Positions 12,113-24,579 of a DNA stretch of 64,000 nt are shown piece by piece. The notes under the pieces were generated by a model that was given only the letters and a program-made list of their open reading frames with translations, had not been told where the DNA came from and did no database searches. The stretch spans positions 1-64,000 of the forward strand of contig JAPEVC010000115.1 in NCBI GenBank assembly GCA_027946555.1, in the 5' to 3' direction. The stretch comes from Gnomoniopsis sp. IMI 355080. Taxonomy: Eukaryota; Ascomycota; Sordariomycetes; Diaporthales; Gnomoniaceae. Both the position numbers and the translations under genes were made by a program. Each line of letters begins with the position of its first letter. Within the stretch, counting starts at the first letter, position 1.

Positions 12113-12991
12113 GCTTGCCACCATGTGCCTCACAAATTGCGAAAATCGACGTCTCTATCAAGTTGACACGCGCTCGGTTTTGAAAAGTAACTGGCTGTCT
12201 CCTCTCTCCTGTCTAATTTACCTGAGGCATTACGACCAACGAAGTTTGACGAACCACACGACCAATCTAAAGCGGAGGCTTTGTCTTCATGCGGGTCTCG
12301 TTCTCGTGCATGCCCAGCTTGAGAAGGTTGTGGCTGGTGGTCTGTGGTGGTCTGTTTTCACTGTAGGTACATAGGTTCATGAGGGGGACCACTCTCTGTC
12401 AGGGTACATTCTCGTTGCGGTTGAGGCTGGATGTCCACACGGGCATGTGCCGGAATGACAACTCGAAGTCGTGTTTGTATGGGCAGATGGCCGTATGGAT
12501 ATGTGTTGTGCAAATCCAATAGACTGCTTTATGAAGTATCCTAATGGATCGTGATTGAAAAAAAAAAGAAGTCACGCAAAAGAGCAACTTGTGTCCGTTC
12601 TGTGATATGATCTTGGTAAAACATATGAAAGGTGCTAGCCTGTCGAGTGCGAACATGTTGATCATGGCGAGGAACAAGTATACGATGACTGCGGACGATT
12701 GCAAGGGTCAGTAAAAGTAAACTGGCTGTCGTTCACTGCAAATATCGTAATGTGAGGTCGAATTTCAGGGATGACGCTTAGTAAGTGCATCCGCTTGTGT
12801 TCGATAAGAAAAAGAATGCGATAAACGAATTTCAAGGCTCTCAGCGTCATCTCATGAACTAACTATTCTACACCTCTTGAACTTTCAAGTCAATGAGAAA
12901 TCTTGATTTTTGGGCATATTTCCAAGACTCCAATAGCTCATAATTGCTCATCTCAGCCCCATTTTGGCAGAATCTCTGTCTAGAACAGAGC
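12113..12991. other. intergenic between RRM-like gene and RIM2
   Basis: About 880 nt, containing the 3' flank of the RRM-like gene and the promoter of RIM2, both on the plus strand. A poly-A stretch lies at about 12558-12568. Nothing else was recognised. Confidence 0.5.
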
Positions 12992-14317
12992 ATGGCGCAA
13001 AACGCACCTGCGCCAGCGCCCTACACAATGTCGCCTTCTCACAGGCCAGACGGAAGACACAATCAAGCCTCCACAGATCAGCTCACACCGCTTAATCCCT
13101 TGCGTGAAACCGGGCAAGCCTTGCCAGAAACACGTCCAGAGCCAAAAAATACACGAGTAACAGCAATACCATTAGCAAAATCATGGCACCACTTGGTTGC
13201 AGGAGCGTAAGACTGAGCCCCTCCCTCCTGGGCCATACCAGAGCTTTTCGAGCATCAAAGGTGCTGACTAGGGCTCTCACCTTATAGTGTCGGTGGTATG
13301 ACAGCAGCAACCCTAACCGCGCCCCTTGACGTCCTCAAAACCCGCCTCCAGTCCGACTTTTACCAAGCGCAACTCCGCGCCTCCCGCGCTGCCCTCGCAC
13401 AGTCCCACGTCCACATGAATCCTCTCCGAGCATCGCTATTCCACCTTACAGAAACTCTCCAGATCCTCAACGCCGTGAAAAAGAACGAAGGTTGGCGCGC
13501 TCTCTTCAAGGGACTTGGGCCGAACCTCGTGGGCGTCATACCAGCGCGGTCCATTAATTTCTATGTCTATGGCAACGGCAAGCGGTTGATATCAGAGTAT
13601 GGCAACGACGGACAAGAAGCCGCGTGGGTGCACCTCAGCGCCGGCCTGGCTGCAGGTATTGCAACAAGCACAGCGACGAATCCGATCTGGCTGGTCAAGA
13701 CGCGCCTCCAACTCGACAAGAAGGTCGCGGAAAAGGCGGGCGACGTCGCGTCGCGTCAGTATCGCAATAGTGTGGACTGTATACGGCAGGTGTTCCGGGA
13801 CGAGGGCATGCGGGGCTTTTTCAAGGGCATGAGCGCGAGCTACCTCGGCGCATCGGAAAGCACGCTGCAGTGGGTCCTTTACGAGCAGATGAAGAAGGCT
13901 TTGCGGAATCGCGAGGAGCGTATAGCGGCGAGCGGGCGGGAGAAGAGCTGGTGGGATCATACAGTGGAGCATACGGGGAAGGCGGGTGCGGCCGGAGGCG
14001 CAAAGTTGGTGGCGGCTATTCTGGCGTATCCGCACGAGGTGAGTGCGCCCCGTACATACTATGGGGAAAGGGAGGATCCGTATGAACTGACACTCCGGAC
14101 ATAGGTCGCAAGGACAAGGTTACGACAAGCACCGCTGGCAGACGGACGCTTGAAGTACACGGGCTTGATGCAATGCTTCAAGCTCGTGTGGAAGGAAGAG
14201 GGTATGGTCGGCCTGTATGGAGGTCTGACACCCCATTTGCTGAGGACGGTGCCGAGTGCCGCCATAATGTTTGGCATGTACGAAGTGATTCTGCGACTAT
14301 TTGATACCCCGTCATGA
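12992..14317 (+). CDS. RIM2: mitochondrial pyrimidine nucleotide carrier (SLC25 family, RIM2 type)
   Basis: Three exons: 12992-13206, 13288-14038 and 14105-14317 (introns 81 and 66 nt), about 392 aa. After a roughly 60-residue hydrophilic N-terminus (MAQNAPAPAPYT...) come three mitochondrial-carrier repeats with signatures APLDVLKTRLQ, NPIWLVKTRLQ and YPHEVARTRLRQ. The tryptophan in the second signature, the long first loop and MTAATLTAPLDVLKTRLQS are typical of RIM2/SLC25A33/36. These import pyrimidine (deoxy)nucleoside triphosphates across the inner membrane for mtDNA and mtRNA synthesis. The start at 12992 is the second in-frame Met of the open frame; a Met 48 nt upstream is less likely. 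The C-terminus MFGMYEVILRLFDTPS matches the family. Confidence 0.92.
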
Positions 14318-15720
14318 AGCGGGCGCAATGATTGTTGACAGCCCAGTTGGGCACCCGGTGGACGACCTAATAGCGAAAACCACCGGGAGATGTAAGACCA
14401 CAAACTCTGGAAGATGTACGATGGCACCGGGATAAGACACTGCTCAGCCATTCCTAACCCTCGACGATCATCAATGCTTCTTCTGCCGCTTTGCTATGGT
14501 AAACATGGCGGGATCCGGTGATACCTGTACCATATATAGACTCTGTCATAGACCGGGGGGAAACACCACGAAACCCAGCCTGGTGGCCAATGGATAAGGA
14601 GAAACACAATCAAGACAAACCCCCTTCGTCGGGGCGCTCTACTATCAGTATGATGCATAATAGGCTGGCTCGTCTCAGCCAAGTTCAGGGTGAGGACCAA
14701 CTCGTCATTGCGTACGCACTCATCTTGTGGTTTGTTTCAAGCCTTCCTTCTGAGGATTATACTGACGTTTCTGCATGTCAGAAGATCTTTATTACGTAGT
14801 TCAGCCGCGCTGAGGCCCTTGAAGAAACCTACATTGCTGACCCAATCAGCCTAACCACTGTTTAAAGTGTTAGGAGGCTAGGGCTGCTCACGGCCAGTCC
14901 GGTACGAGTAAATGCTCGACTAGGCCGGCAGAGAGCAGTGCACTCCTGGTCCGCGAAGTCGAGAGCTGGTAGAGGCCCGCCTGCAAGAGCCTCTGCGCGG
15001 TATGCTAGGCAGACGGCCGTCTTTTTGCTTTGGAGAAGTTGAAGAGCAACGTTATTGGACTTAGGCTTGGGTTACTTGTGCGTGAACATTGCTATTATGC
15101 CGGCCCGCCGAACAGAGCTGAAGAGCTGAAGCACTATAAATGACACCTGACTGTCCTGGGCATAGAAGTTCATTTTTTGACGTGTTCATTTGGCTCACCC
15201 TGTGACGAGCCTATCCAGACAGTAGTCCAAAATAATTGGTCGTTATCACACACCACGGCCCACGAGTATTCGCCCGTGTGTACGAAGCCCAACACAGAAA
15301 CATGAAAATGGTATTTGTAATGAACAAGAGAAGCGTACTGCTTGAAAGGAATGTCCTATCACGGAAACTTTTGTCATCCGCATCAAACCTACTCATGCCA
15401 TTTCTCTCTCCAGCTTGCCCGGCCGCCGCAGCCTCCACACCTACCTAGAGCGTATTTCAATCTTGCCCAATTCATTCTGGGACGGTGGCGGTGTTTCCGA
15501 CCCAATTTTCATCGTCATTCTCGATGTCCACAAGCTTGTTCAGGGCCGCCGTTTCTGCCCAGCCTTTAGGAGGACGCTTGCGCAACCTGCGGCGCGGAGC
15601 GATTTGGTGATGATGAAGATGTGATTGTTGTTGCTGCTGATGTTGCTGGCTAGTAGAGGGGAACGGAGACGAGGAGGTGGGAGAGGACCCTGAAGTCAGA
15701 CGAGCGAACATCTCTCGAAG
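14318..15720. other. convergent intergenic between RIM2 and SNX3
   Basis: These 1.4 kb separate the stop codons of two convergent genes. The part nearest SNX3 (about 15210-15720) is presumably its 3' UTR and contains a CAG/TTG-rich patch near 15640. No gene or RNA was recognised. Confidence 0.5.
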
Positions 15721-16396
15721 TCACCAGGCGTTGCGATCCCAGTTTGGATCTATCCGTATTGTTAGCCAATCCGCGTCCAGTAAGGGCCCTTTCAAAGTCG
15801 CCCCGGAGAGTCTACAAGTCTCTCCCTCTCTCCAATAGTTGCCCATTCTCACTCCAAGAGATACACCACCAGGGTGAACCTACCTTGCACAAATGCTGCC
15901 AACACCTTGCTTCCAGTTTGCAGTAGCGGGTGGCCCACCACGATCTTCAAGAACTTCTCCAGCCCCTGCCGCCGACCCTCGATCACATCGTCGCTGAACC
16001 GGTTTGTAAACACCTTGCCAGGCAAGGGTGGGATAGTGACGCGGGCACTCTCGCGCTCGAGAATGTCGCGGAAGTACTCAAAGTCTGAGTACCTGCGACG
16101 CACGGAGCTCTGCCGCAGCTTGAAGGCCGGGATGTTGGTCCGACAGACAATTTCATAGTCGGTGTACATATGGCGGCCGATGCCGTGCGTGCGTGGGTTG
16201 CGAACCTACAAATATGTGACGTCGTGGTCGTCTGTCAGCGCTCTCTTTTCCAAGCACATTGTAGAAAGTTTACACGACCCCCAAAGTAACAAGCGCAATG
16301 AGGCGATGGGCGACGTACCTCAATCTCCAGAAAGTTCTCGGGCGGGCCATAGATCTCATCAAAGCTCTGCGTGCGCGTGTCCGGCAAACTGCTCAT
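15721..16396 (-). CDS. SNX3: sorting nexin-3 (PX domain, Grd19)
   Basis: Three exons: 16396-16319, 16205-15884 and 15749-15721 (introns 113 and 134 nt), giving 142 aa, the size I expect for filamentous-fungal SNX3. The protein begins MSSLPDTRTQSFDEIYGPP and ends DPNWDRNAW, encoded by a 29-nt last exon. The PX domain spans nearly the whole protein; RRRYSDFEYF and PPLPGK are the phosphatidylinositol-3-phosphate contact segments. SNX3/Grd19 is an endosomal adaptor that works with retromer to recycle cargo to the Golgi. The reading frame stays open for about 114 codons upstream of the chosen ATG with no other Met (see findings), so the true N-terminus is not certain. Confidence 0.9.
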
Positions 16397-17565
16397 CGAC
16401 TGCGTAATCGGCCTCGGGAAACGCGACACAGGTGACTTGGGACCTCCCAGCCCTGCGGACGGCAGGGGGGATTTTGGAGAGAGGCCAGCTCCTGTTGGGG
16501 ACGCCACGCCGCCACTGCTGCTATCGCCATTGCCCGCGCCGGGGCTCGGCGCTGCGGCGCCTTGTTGCTCGTGGGAGGCCGTTTTGACGGTGTTGAGGGG
16601 TTGAGCTCCTTTGTTGGCGGGGGTTGGACCTCTTCGGGGCGGGAGAGGATTGGAGAGCTGAGGGCGTTCGCTCAGGCGGGTCGGTTGCAGAGAGGCTGCG
16701 TTTGGAGGATTTAGTTGTGAAAACGGAGCGAACTTGGTAGTCTAGCGAGGTGGCTGGAGTGAGATGGAGAGTGGAAATTAAAATGACGTCCCGAGAAGCG
16801 CGAGCAGGTGAAGTTGACTGATTAAAAGACGGCCCGGGGTCGGGGTGGAGCCTCTACCACAAAGAGCGCGGGGAAGAGGAAGATGGAGGGATGCCGTGAG
16901 CTCTGGACGCACACTCGCCGTACAAGCTCAAAGCTGGAACGTGTCACACGATCATCGGCGTTATTTTTATTGACAAATTCAAAATCCTCTGAGACGCCTT
17001 GAATCGACGCATCACCCGTGGCGCAACGCAACATCATCAATAATAAGTGCATTACTGCTTGGGCTAACATTGCTCGCAGCCTTGCATACTTAGGTACAAT
17101 TTCGTCGCCAAGGGCTGCGCACGACACAACGGGTACGGGGTACCGTGTACGTCTACAGCTATCTCTGACAATGGCAATTGAGCCAGAACTCTGGACAGAT
17201 CTACAATAGTCTACGATGTCTCTAGAGGACTAATACCAGTGTCCAATCTGTTCTCAATACCTGCAGCGCAATCTTGCGCTGCCAGGGCTCATTCGCGGAT
17301 TGGACTGACTTGTTTTGAGAGTGGACGAGCACAAATTCTAGAAAGCAAGTGGTGCCCGTGCTCCCAGCATCCAAGTGTCACAGCATGATGCTTGAGGATT
17401 TGATGGCGATCTGTCATTTTGGTTGGTATAAGCCTCAACATAGATAGAGCGCAAGTAATTAGTTCTCACCTTGTGCCACCGCGCCTGTGCCTGTTTCCTC
17501 GCGAGGGCGTCCCTTTCATCATTGAAATTAGATTCCAACACTTGTGTGAAACCATGACGCATTCC
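16397..17565. other. intergenic: SNX3 leader and SF3A1 3' flank
   Basis: About 1.2 kb. The stretch 16397-16738 is an open, proline-rich frame continuous with SNX3 but lacking a Met, either leader or N-terminal coding sequence. A possible acceptor (CTAG on the minus strand) lies just beyond it at about 16739-16744. The remainder is the SNX3 promoter and SF3A1 3' flank. Confidence 0.45.
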
Positions 17566-19170
17566 TCATCTCTTTTCACCTGCAAACTTTTGGTGAATAG
17601 CCCGAATCTGTTCTTCGACATTGACCGCCTGGAGGTGGTTCGCGTGAGTTCCAGGCTTGCCCTCGGGATTGCCATCAAAGGCGTTCACAGCGATTCTCTT
17701 CCTTCGAGCGACCTCTTCCTCCGACACGGGCATTCCCGTCGCATCAAACACATCGCTCCGCTGACTGGCGAATCGCTTGAGGTTGTTGGCCACGTCCGCG
17801 GTCGAAAGGTTCGTCATGGCATATCGTGACTCCGCCTTTGCCTTTTGTTCTTTCCACCGCGGGTCTAGTAGCTCGATACGCATGTGCTCTTGCAACTCGC
17901 TATAAGGTACTTGCTGGTTACAGTTCGGGCAAATCGCCATCTGCTGGCTAGGCTTGTTCCTTGCGGCAGCCCTGGGCACCGGCGCATCTCTGATCTTGAC
18001 GGGTCCAACTCCTCCTCTGGCTTCGGCCTGCGCCCGATGCATCTGTGCGCGTGCCTGCTCCCGCTCCTGGATCCTGATTGACTCCTCGTCTTCCCCGGGT
18101 CTCGGTCGGCTGGCACCTGGGGGAGTGGGTGTGTGTCCGGGAGGTGGCATTGCCGGCTGATATTGTTGCGGTGTGGGGGCTGGCGATGGATGGACCGGCA
18201 GGGTCTGTTGAGCTGCTGGGATTGGGCCATCGTCAAAGGGGAAAGCTTCCTCGAGACGAAGGTTGGAGCTTATGGCGACCTTGTTCTTCTCGTCCAAGGA
18301 AGCATACTGCAGATCATTCAATGTCGTTGGCGGAGGGAGGTCGGCTTGATCATCTGCATCGGTGAAAACAATCGTCTCGACCACGACAAAGTCGTTCCAA
18401 TCAATGCGCTGAAACTCCAGTTTCTCCTCCTCCTCTTGCTCCTCCTTCCTGATTCTCTCAGCCTCTTGGAATTTGGCCCACTCAGCCCTCTGCTTCGCCC
18501 GCAAGAGCACGTAGTACTTGTCGTCCACACTCTTCTGCAGCTCAGCCATGCGCTCCTGTTGAGCCTTGGTCCCCTCGGAAGTGCTGCCACTCTCTCGTAG
18601 TAATATGGAATATTGATCGATCATGTGCTGGAAATAGTTGTGAAACGTGTGGTTTTGGATGAGGAATTGGAACTGCGGGTTGCCACCTTCTCGCTGTGCC
18701 AGGGTAGTCATGAAGGAGCGTCCGTTTCTCGCGACGAATAGCGCCGTCAACCTCATTATCTCCAAGTCTTTCTGATTGATTCGCGGCATACGGGCCGAGA
18801 ATTGGAAGTCGGGCGGCTTTGGGGGACCCTTGGGCTCCTCCTTCTCGGGCGCGGCACCCTCCCCAACGCGCCCGGCGGCGAGGGCGGTGACGTGGCCTGC
18901 CTTGTACTCGCTCTTGCGCCATTCATAGTAGGGATTATATGGATCGGAGGCACTCATCAAGAAGCTAAACTTGGGGTTGGTGCCATGGCTCTCGCGGATG
19001 CGATCCTCGAAACTTACACCGCGACGGGCGACGAAGCCAGCCGTTTTCTCAATCGCGTCTCTGATCTCTCCAGGCGGTGGCTTGACGATTTTCTGGTCAC
19101 CAAAGGTTGCAGGCACCTTGATCTTGTCGAGCTCGGCAGCAGCTGCTGCTGCGCCGTTGGTGTTGTCCAT
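17566..19170 (-). CDS. PRP21: splicing factor 3A subunit 1 (SF3a120 / Prp21), two SURP domains
   Basis: A single uninterrupted exon of 534 aa. Two SURP modules are visible: about 36-95 (IEKTAGFVARRGVSFEDRI ... NPKFSFL) and about 137-190 (LTALFVARNGRSFMTTLAQ ... NPQFQFL). A charged helical segment with the PRP21-like domain follows (residues 200-320), then a Pro-rich linker, a CPNCNQQVPYSELQEHMRIE zinc-finger-like motif (about 414-435) and a conserved C-terminal block (RKRIAVNAFDGN). SF3a binds U2 snRNP and stabilises its pairing with the intron branch site. The metazoan C-terminal ubiquitin-like domain is absent, as expected for fungi. Start MDNTNGAAAA is the only early Met. The gene is divergent to PMT1. 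Confidence 0.93.
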   Translation of the reverse strand: MDNTNGAAAAAAELDKIKVPATFGDQKIVKPPPGEIRDAIEKTAGFVARRGVSFEDRIRESHGTNPKFSFLMSASDPYNPYYEWRKSEYKAGHVTALAAGRVGEGAAPEKEEPKGPPKPPDFQFSARMPRINQKDLEIMRLTALFVARNGRSFMTTLAQREGGNPQFQFLIQNHTFHNYFQHMIDQYSILLRESGSTSEGTKAQQERMAELQKSVDDKYYVLLRAKQRAEWAKFQEAERIRKEEQEEEEKLEFQRIDWNDFVVVETIVFTDADDQADLPPPTTLNDLQYASLDEKNKVAISSNLRLEEAFPFDDGPIPAAQQTLPVHPSPAPTPQQYQPAMPPPGHTPTPPGASRPRPGEDEESIRIQEREQARAQMHRAQAEARGGVGPVKIRDAPVPRAAARNKPSQQMAICPNCNQQVPYSELQEHMRIELLDPRWKEQKAKAESRYAMTNLSTADVANNLKRFASQRSDVFDATGMPVSEEEVARRKRIAVNAFDGNPEGKPGTHANHLQAVNVEEQIRAIHQKFAGEKR

Positions 19171-20418
19171 GATTTGGTGGTGGGTTGATGGTGGAGTAGA
19201 GGTAGGTCGTGAGGTTGGGACGAGTTCCGCGCCAGCAAATTTCCGGGTAAAACGTGCTTAGCTAATTGGCGCTGCGACAGGGATGCTGATGCCAAACAGG
19301 GCCAGGTTCACTTACATGGCAGCATCCGGTACAAAGTCTCACAGAAATGACGGGGGCAATTTCAATGGTTTCAACTGCCTTATAATGATAGGAGAAGTTG
19401 AAAAAACTGTCTAATTCAGTGGCGACACTGTAACACCGTTCTTCAGCACTAACAAGCAAACAACGCAGACAGAGCTTTTGTCCATACGATGGAGTTTACA
19501 GAGACGATCTGCGATGGAATTCCGTACCTCATAATACTACCTAGACATGTACTGTATATCGTCTGATCATACAACTAGTCACCTACCTAGGTAACTAGGT
19601 GCCTTAGGTATTACCGTGGTAAACTAAGACCAAGTAGTGGGATTTCTTCGCTACACAACTTAGATCGATGTGACAGTGACAGCTGCCAAGCTTGGATGAA
19701 GTTAAAGCAACCGGTAGGATTCAGATAGAAGCATTCAACACTCAGGCTGTAAGGTAGACAGGAGGTAATCTCAAGGGACAGAATAAGAACAGGGTGGAAC
19801 TCGAGAATGTCCAGTGAAATTTGGCACTCGCAGGCGGGATCGGCTGCAAGGGATGCACTTCAGAACCATGACCCTGCCCGAGCTCAGGGGAGGGGGCCAG
19901 GTCACTACCGGGGCATAGGACAGAATTGTACGGGACAAATTTAGCTTACGATGCCCATGCTCAGCCGCGCCAACAAGCCTCCTTCAACCTCCACGCCGCC
20001 CTTTTTTTTCCTCCAAAGGAATTTGAGGCCACATTTCTTCTACACATCCCACGTCGCCTTTCAATCGGCGAGAGGGTTGACAGACTTCAGTCAGTCTTCT
20101 TTCCTAACTGTCCGGCCTGACGAACACTGCCTTCGTCACATCAAACTCCTTTGGCCTACGACACCTGTGTTCTATCCAGCTGGCTGATGCTGTAATCATC
20201 AGCTCAGCTCCAAGTCCGCACGCCATACTTCTCTTCTGACACTCATTGGCCTACCACGCCGTTTCGTTTCGTTTGAACTCTCACCTACCATTCCGCATCT
20301 CGCATTCTAGCTTCAGTCTGATCGCGCCTCACCCGCGCCAGTTTGAAAGCTTAATCCTGCCTAGATTCTTGGTTGCGACGCGTTCACGAAATACATTGAA
20401 GCTTCGTATACCACCAGC
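19171..20418. promoter_or_regulatory. divergent promoter region SF3A1 / PMT1
   Basis: A 1,248-nt interval between the start codons of two divergent genes. It holds a palindromic TACCTAGGTA cluster near 19584 and, before PMT1, a pyrimidine-rich leader (about 19970-20400). Short frames here are not supported as genes. Confidence 0.5.
19581..19611. repeat. ACCTAGGT motif cluster
   Basis: Contains the 10-bp perfect palindrome TACCTAGGTA (19584-19593) followed by degenerate copies (ACTAGGTG, CTTAGGTA). It is one of a series of such motifs confined to non-coding parts of this window. Confidence 0.7.
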
Positions 20419-23400
20419 ATGGCTCGCACAGCTGGCGCACCCGCGCAGACCGTGGCGGTCGATGCTCGGGTCCAAGTCACCGATAAGAAGAAAAATGATG
20501 ACTACAGCTCCGAGGGCGTCGAGGACAATGATGTCTTCCTCCTTCCCGTCTCCGATTACCAGGTCATGCTTGGCGTGACCATCCTAGGCGCCATCGTTCG
20601 ACTCTTCAGGATCTACTACCCCGACAGCGTCGTATTCGACGAGGTTCAGTATGTTGCTTGCCGTTGCGCACTCCCTTGTTTCGCTGTCCTTGGGCTTAGC
20701 TAACCAATGTTCTTGCTCCAGCTTCGGCGGCTTCGCCTCGAAATACATCAAGGGCAAGTTCTTCATGGACGTTCACCCTCCTCTGGCCAAGCTCCTCATT
20801 ACTCTCTTCGGCTGGCTCGCGGGCTTCGATGGCGAATTCGACTTCAAAGAGATTGGCAAGGACTATATTGAGCCAGGCGTTCCCTATGTCGCCATGCGCA
20901 TGTTCCCCGCCCTCTGCGGCATTCTCCTGGTTCCTACAATGTTCTTGACACTAAAGGCTTCCGGGTGCCGCACATCTACGGCTGCTATGGGAGCCGGCTT
21001 GATTATTTTTGGTACGTGGGTAATTGTCTTGAGGTATACGAAATCTACTGACCATCCATCGCATAGAGAACGGACTCCTTACTCAAGCTCGCCTGATCCT
21101 CCTCGACTCGCCTCTCGTCCTTGCTACAGCCTTTACCGCCATGTCCTGGATATCCTTCACAAACCAACATGAGTTGGGGCCGACCAGGGCTTTTCAACCG
21201 AGCTGGTGGTTTTGGCTAGCCATGTCAGGACTTGGTTTGGGCATCACTTTCAGCATCAAGTGGGTTGGACTATTCACGATCGCCTGGGTTGGAGCCTTGA
21301 CCTTGGTTCAGCTATGGGTTCTACTCGGCGACAGCAGGACGGTGACAATGCGCCTTCTTGCCAAGCACTTCATGGCGCGTGTGTTCTGTCTCATCGTCAT
21401 CCCGGCTACCTTCTACATGGCTATGTTTGCCATTCACTTCACCTGCCTTGTCAACCCTGGTGAGGGTGATGGTTTCATGAGCTCCGAGTTCCAGTCCACT
21501 CTGAACTCAAAGGGCATGCAGGATGTCCCCGCGGACGTTCTGATGGGTAGCCGTGTCTCTCTTCGTCATGTCAACACTCAGGGCGGATACCTTCACTCGC
21601 ATCCCTTGATGTACCCCACTGGATCGAAGCAACAGCAAATCACATTGTACCCTCACAAGGATGAAAATAACGTATGGCTTCTGGAGAACCAGACGCAACC
21701 GCTTGGACTTAATGGCGAGCCTATCAACGGGACTAGTGCCTGGGATGCTCTACCTGAGCCTGTCTACATCAAGGATGGCGATGTCTTGCGTCTTTACCAT
21801 CTGGCAACCCACCGTCGCCTTCACTCTCACGATGTTCGACCCCCAGTCACTGAGGCTGATTGGCAGAATGAGGTCTCCGCTTACGGGTATGAGGGCTTCG
21901 AAGGTGATGCAAATGACTACTTCCGTGTTGAGATTGTTGAAAAATCGTCAAAAGTCGGTCCAGCTCGTGAGCGGCTGCGCACTATCGAGACCAAGTTCAA
22001 GCTGGTCCACGTCATGACCGGCTGCGTTTTGTTCTCTCACAAGGTCAAGCTGCCTGACTGGGCCTCTGAGCAACAAGAAGTTACCTGCGCGCGTGGCGGT
22101 ACTCTACCCAACAGCTTGTGGTATGTCGAGTGGAACGAGCACCCTCAGCTCGGCGAAGAGTCAGAGAAAGTCAACTACGTCAATCCTGGCTTTTTCGGAA
22201 AGTTTTTAGAGATTCAAGCCGTCATGTGGAAGACAAACGCTGGACTCGTTGAGTCGCATGCTTGGGACTCCCGCCCCGGCTCATGGCCCATCCTGCGACG
22301 GGGGATCAACTTCTGGGGCAAGGACCATAAGCAAGTGTACCTTATGGGCAACCCAATCATCTGGTACAGCTCCACACTGGCTGTTGCCATCTACATCTTG
22401 TTTAAGGGCATCGCCGTCCTCCGATGGCAGCGAAGCTGTAACGACTACGCAAACACCACTTTCAAGCGGTTTGACTACGAAATTGGAACTTCTGTGCTGG
22501 GTTGGGCCCTTCACTACTTCCCTTTCTACCTCATGCAGCGTCAGCTATTTCTGCACCACTACTTTCCCGCGCTCATCTTCGCGATTATTGCACTGAGTCA
22601 AATCTTCGACTTCGCAACGGCACGTCTTCCAATCTCTATCGTTCGCGAGAACCCGATCATCAACAAGACTGCGACCATCAGTTTTCTGGTTGTCTCGGCT
22701 GCTGTCTTCATGTTGTACGCGCCTCTCGCATACGGTAGCGTGTGGACCAAGAACGAGTGTAAACGCGTCAAGCTGTTTGACACCTGGGACTTTGATTGCA
22801 ACACGTTCTACAATAACGTAAGTAATTCCAGCTTCCCGCCGGAAATGATCCCAACTAGGCAGATGCCTCACAGGGGAAACGACTAGGCATAATCCGAGGT
22901 TACGGCTGTGAGCAAGTGCTGCTGAAGCACTGGCTGCTTTGCCTGGCGGCGTTGTCCCTCATTTGTGTGTATCAATTCGTATGCGAACCTGGAAGTCTCT
23001 ATAAGACAGCAAGGGGGCAATCGATCTGGACAAGGGAGCCAGCACAGACGCAAGTCATTCACACCTGCCTTTGCTTTTTCAGATTCCTCATGTGTGCCTT
23101 TTAATTTGACTAACATTCTCCCCCTTGTCACAGTACGATCAGTACCAAGTTCAAGCCGCACCAAAGGTATCTAAAACTGCTAGCAAGGAAGCGGTCAAGT
23201 CGGACGCGCCCGCAGAGGGTCTGCAGCCCGACAACGAGGCGCAGAAGCCCCTCCACGATCACGATGAATTTTTCAAGAATGCTGGCGTGAGCGAAGCACC
23301 AATCCCGCCAGGACAGCGTCTCGTCAAGCGAGAGGAGCGCATCGAGTATCGCGACCAGGATGGCAATATTCTCGACCCGGAGGCGGTCAAGGAACTCGAG

Positions 23401-23676
23401 GGCAAGGTTGAGTTCAAGACGCGTTATGAGACACGTACGCGCATGATCAATGATGCCGGCAAGGAGATTGAGGAGATTGTTGATGCCGACGTCCTGGCCA
23501 AGGCCGGTGTTGCACCCCCGCACCCTGATGTTGAGGGTGTCGATTCGCAGACTCCAAAGGGAAAGAGGGACGAGTCGGTACCACCTGCGAAGGAGAGTGT
23601 GGAAGGCGATCACGAGGCAAAGGCAAGGAAGCCCAAGCCGGCCAGTGAGAAGAATGAGGCTAGCGCAAAGTCATGA
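20419..23676 (+). CDS. PMT1: dolichyl-phosphate-mannose protein O-mannosyltransferase (PMT1 subfamily)
   Basis: Four exons: 20419-20648, 20722-21011, 21067-22817 and 23134-23676 (introns 73, 55 and 316 nt), about 937 aa. This is an ER-membrane GT39 enzyme that moves mannose from dolichyl-phosphate-mannose to Ser/Thr of secretory proteins. The catalytic Asp-Glu pair sits in VVFDEVHFGGFASKYIKG (D74-E75). Then come the conserved FFMDVHPPLAKLL loop, several membrane spans, and a luminal MIR region (about 300-500) with LHSHPLMYPTGSKQQQITLY, RRLHSHDVRPPV and FSHKVKLP. C-terminal spans include MQRQLFLHHYFPALIF. The tail, with YRDQDGNILDPEAVKEL, matches the DTEGNELDPEVVKK-type tail of yeast Pmt1 and separates it from the PMT2 and PMT4 groups. 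The 316-nt last intron carries GACTAAC before its CACAG acceptor. Confidence 0.94.
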
Positions 23677-24579
23677 TTCGAATGATTGACGGACATCTCA
23701 GCTCTTTTGCCTCTTCTTTTCTACTACTACTAAGCTCTTAGGGAGAATCTTACTGCTTTTTCTTTGCTGCATTTGAAAGAAACACAGCTATGGTGTTCAG
23801 GGTGGTAAGGGTGTTCAATATCAAAATTCATTTCCTGCAGTAATCATGGGTGGGAAGGATGGCTGGCGACGGAACGGTGCAAAATTCTGGCGTGAAATGG
23901 ATCCGAATTGATCCTGATCTCTGTTTAGAGGAATTGGTGGTCTGCACTAAACTGAACGGACTGGTACGATGAGGACGGATCTCTTTCGGCGCAGCTTCAT
24001 GTCCATTGTCTACCGCTATCTGTGAACGTCTCTTTGGCATGGCGGCTTTCCTTACACCAGATATTCCGGGAAGTTAGCTTGATGTAATTGACGTTAACAG
24101 ACAGTTTCCATGCATAACACTGACCAAAGTGACCACGAGCTCGCTTTGCTGTGCACTGTCAATGGTCTTCCCTAACAGCAGAACTGTAACTGTGTAGCCG
24201 GAGAAGTCCCTTCTGAACCTTGATATCTTTCGATGTAGTCCTCTTGACCAGCCCTTAGTGCCGCACCGCTGCCGCCATAAGCGTCTGTTTTTACCTTGTT
24301 TTCGTTCCATTCCATGCCTTTCTATGCCTCACCCAAGCGCATTACAACGGTCCTCAGCCCCTTCGAGAGATGCTTTCCGCTTGCTTGCCGGCTCTTCCTC
24401 CAATCCCAATGCGCCTTTCCGCCCCTTTCCTGACCAATGACAAATGAAGTTTTAGATCTATGCTGTTCTCTCTCATCTCCAAATTTCTCTGCACTAATAC
24501 CGGATTCACTCCCATGGGTGTTGTGGTGGTGGTTGTTGTGGTGCTCTCTTCCCTCAAAAATCGTTCCATCCGTCGTCCC
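23677..24579. other. convergent intergenic between PMT1 and LSM7
   Basis: About 900 nt between two stop codons, presumably both 3' UTRs. Pyrimidine-rich runs occur near 23700-23765. No gene was recognised. Confidence 0.5.

Noticed and set aside
11561..12133. 190-codon minus-strand frame with Leu-rich repeats
   Set aside because: It is an antisense shadow of the Q-rich 72-nt repeats; CAG-rich DNA read on the other strand gives Leu-rich sequence.
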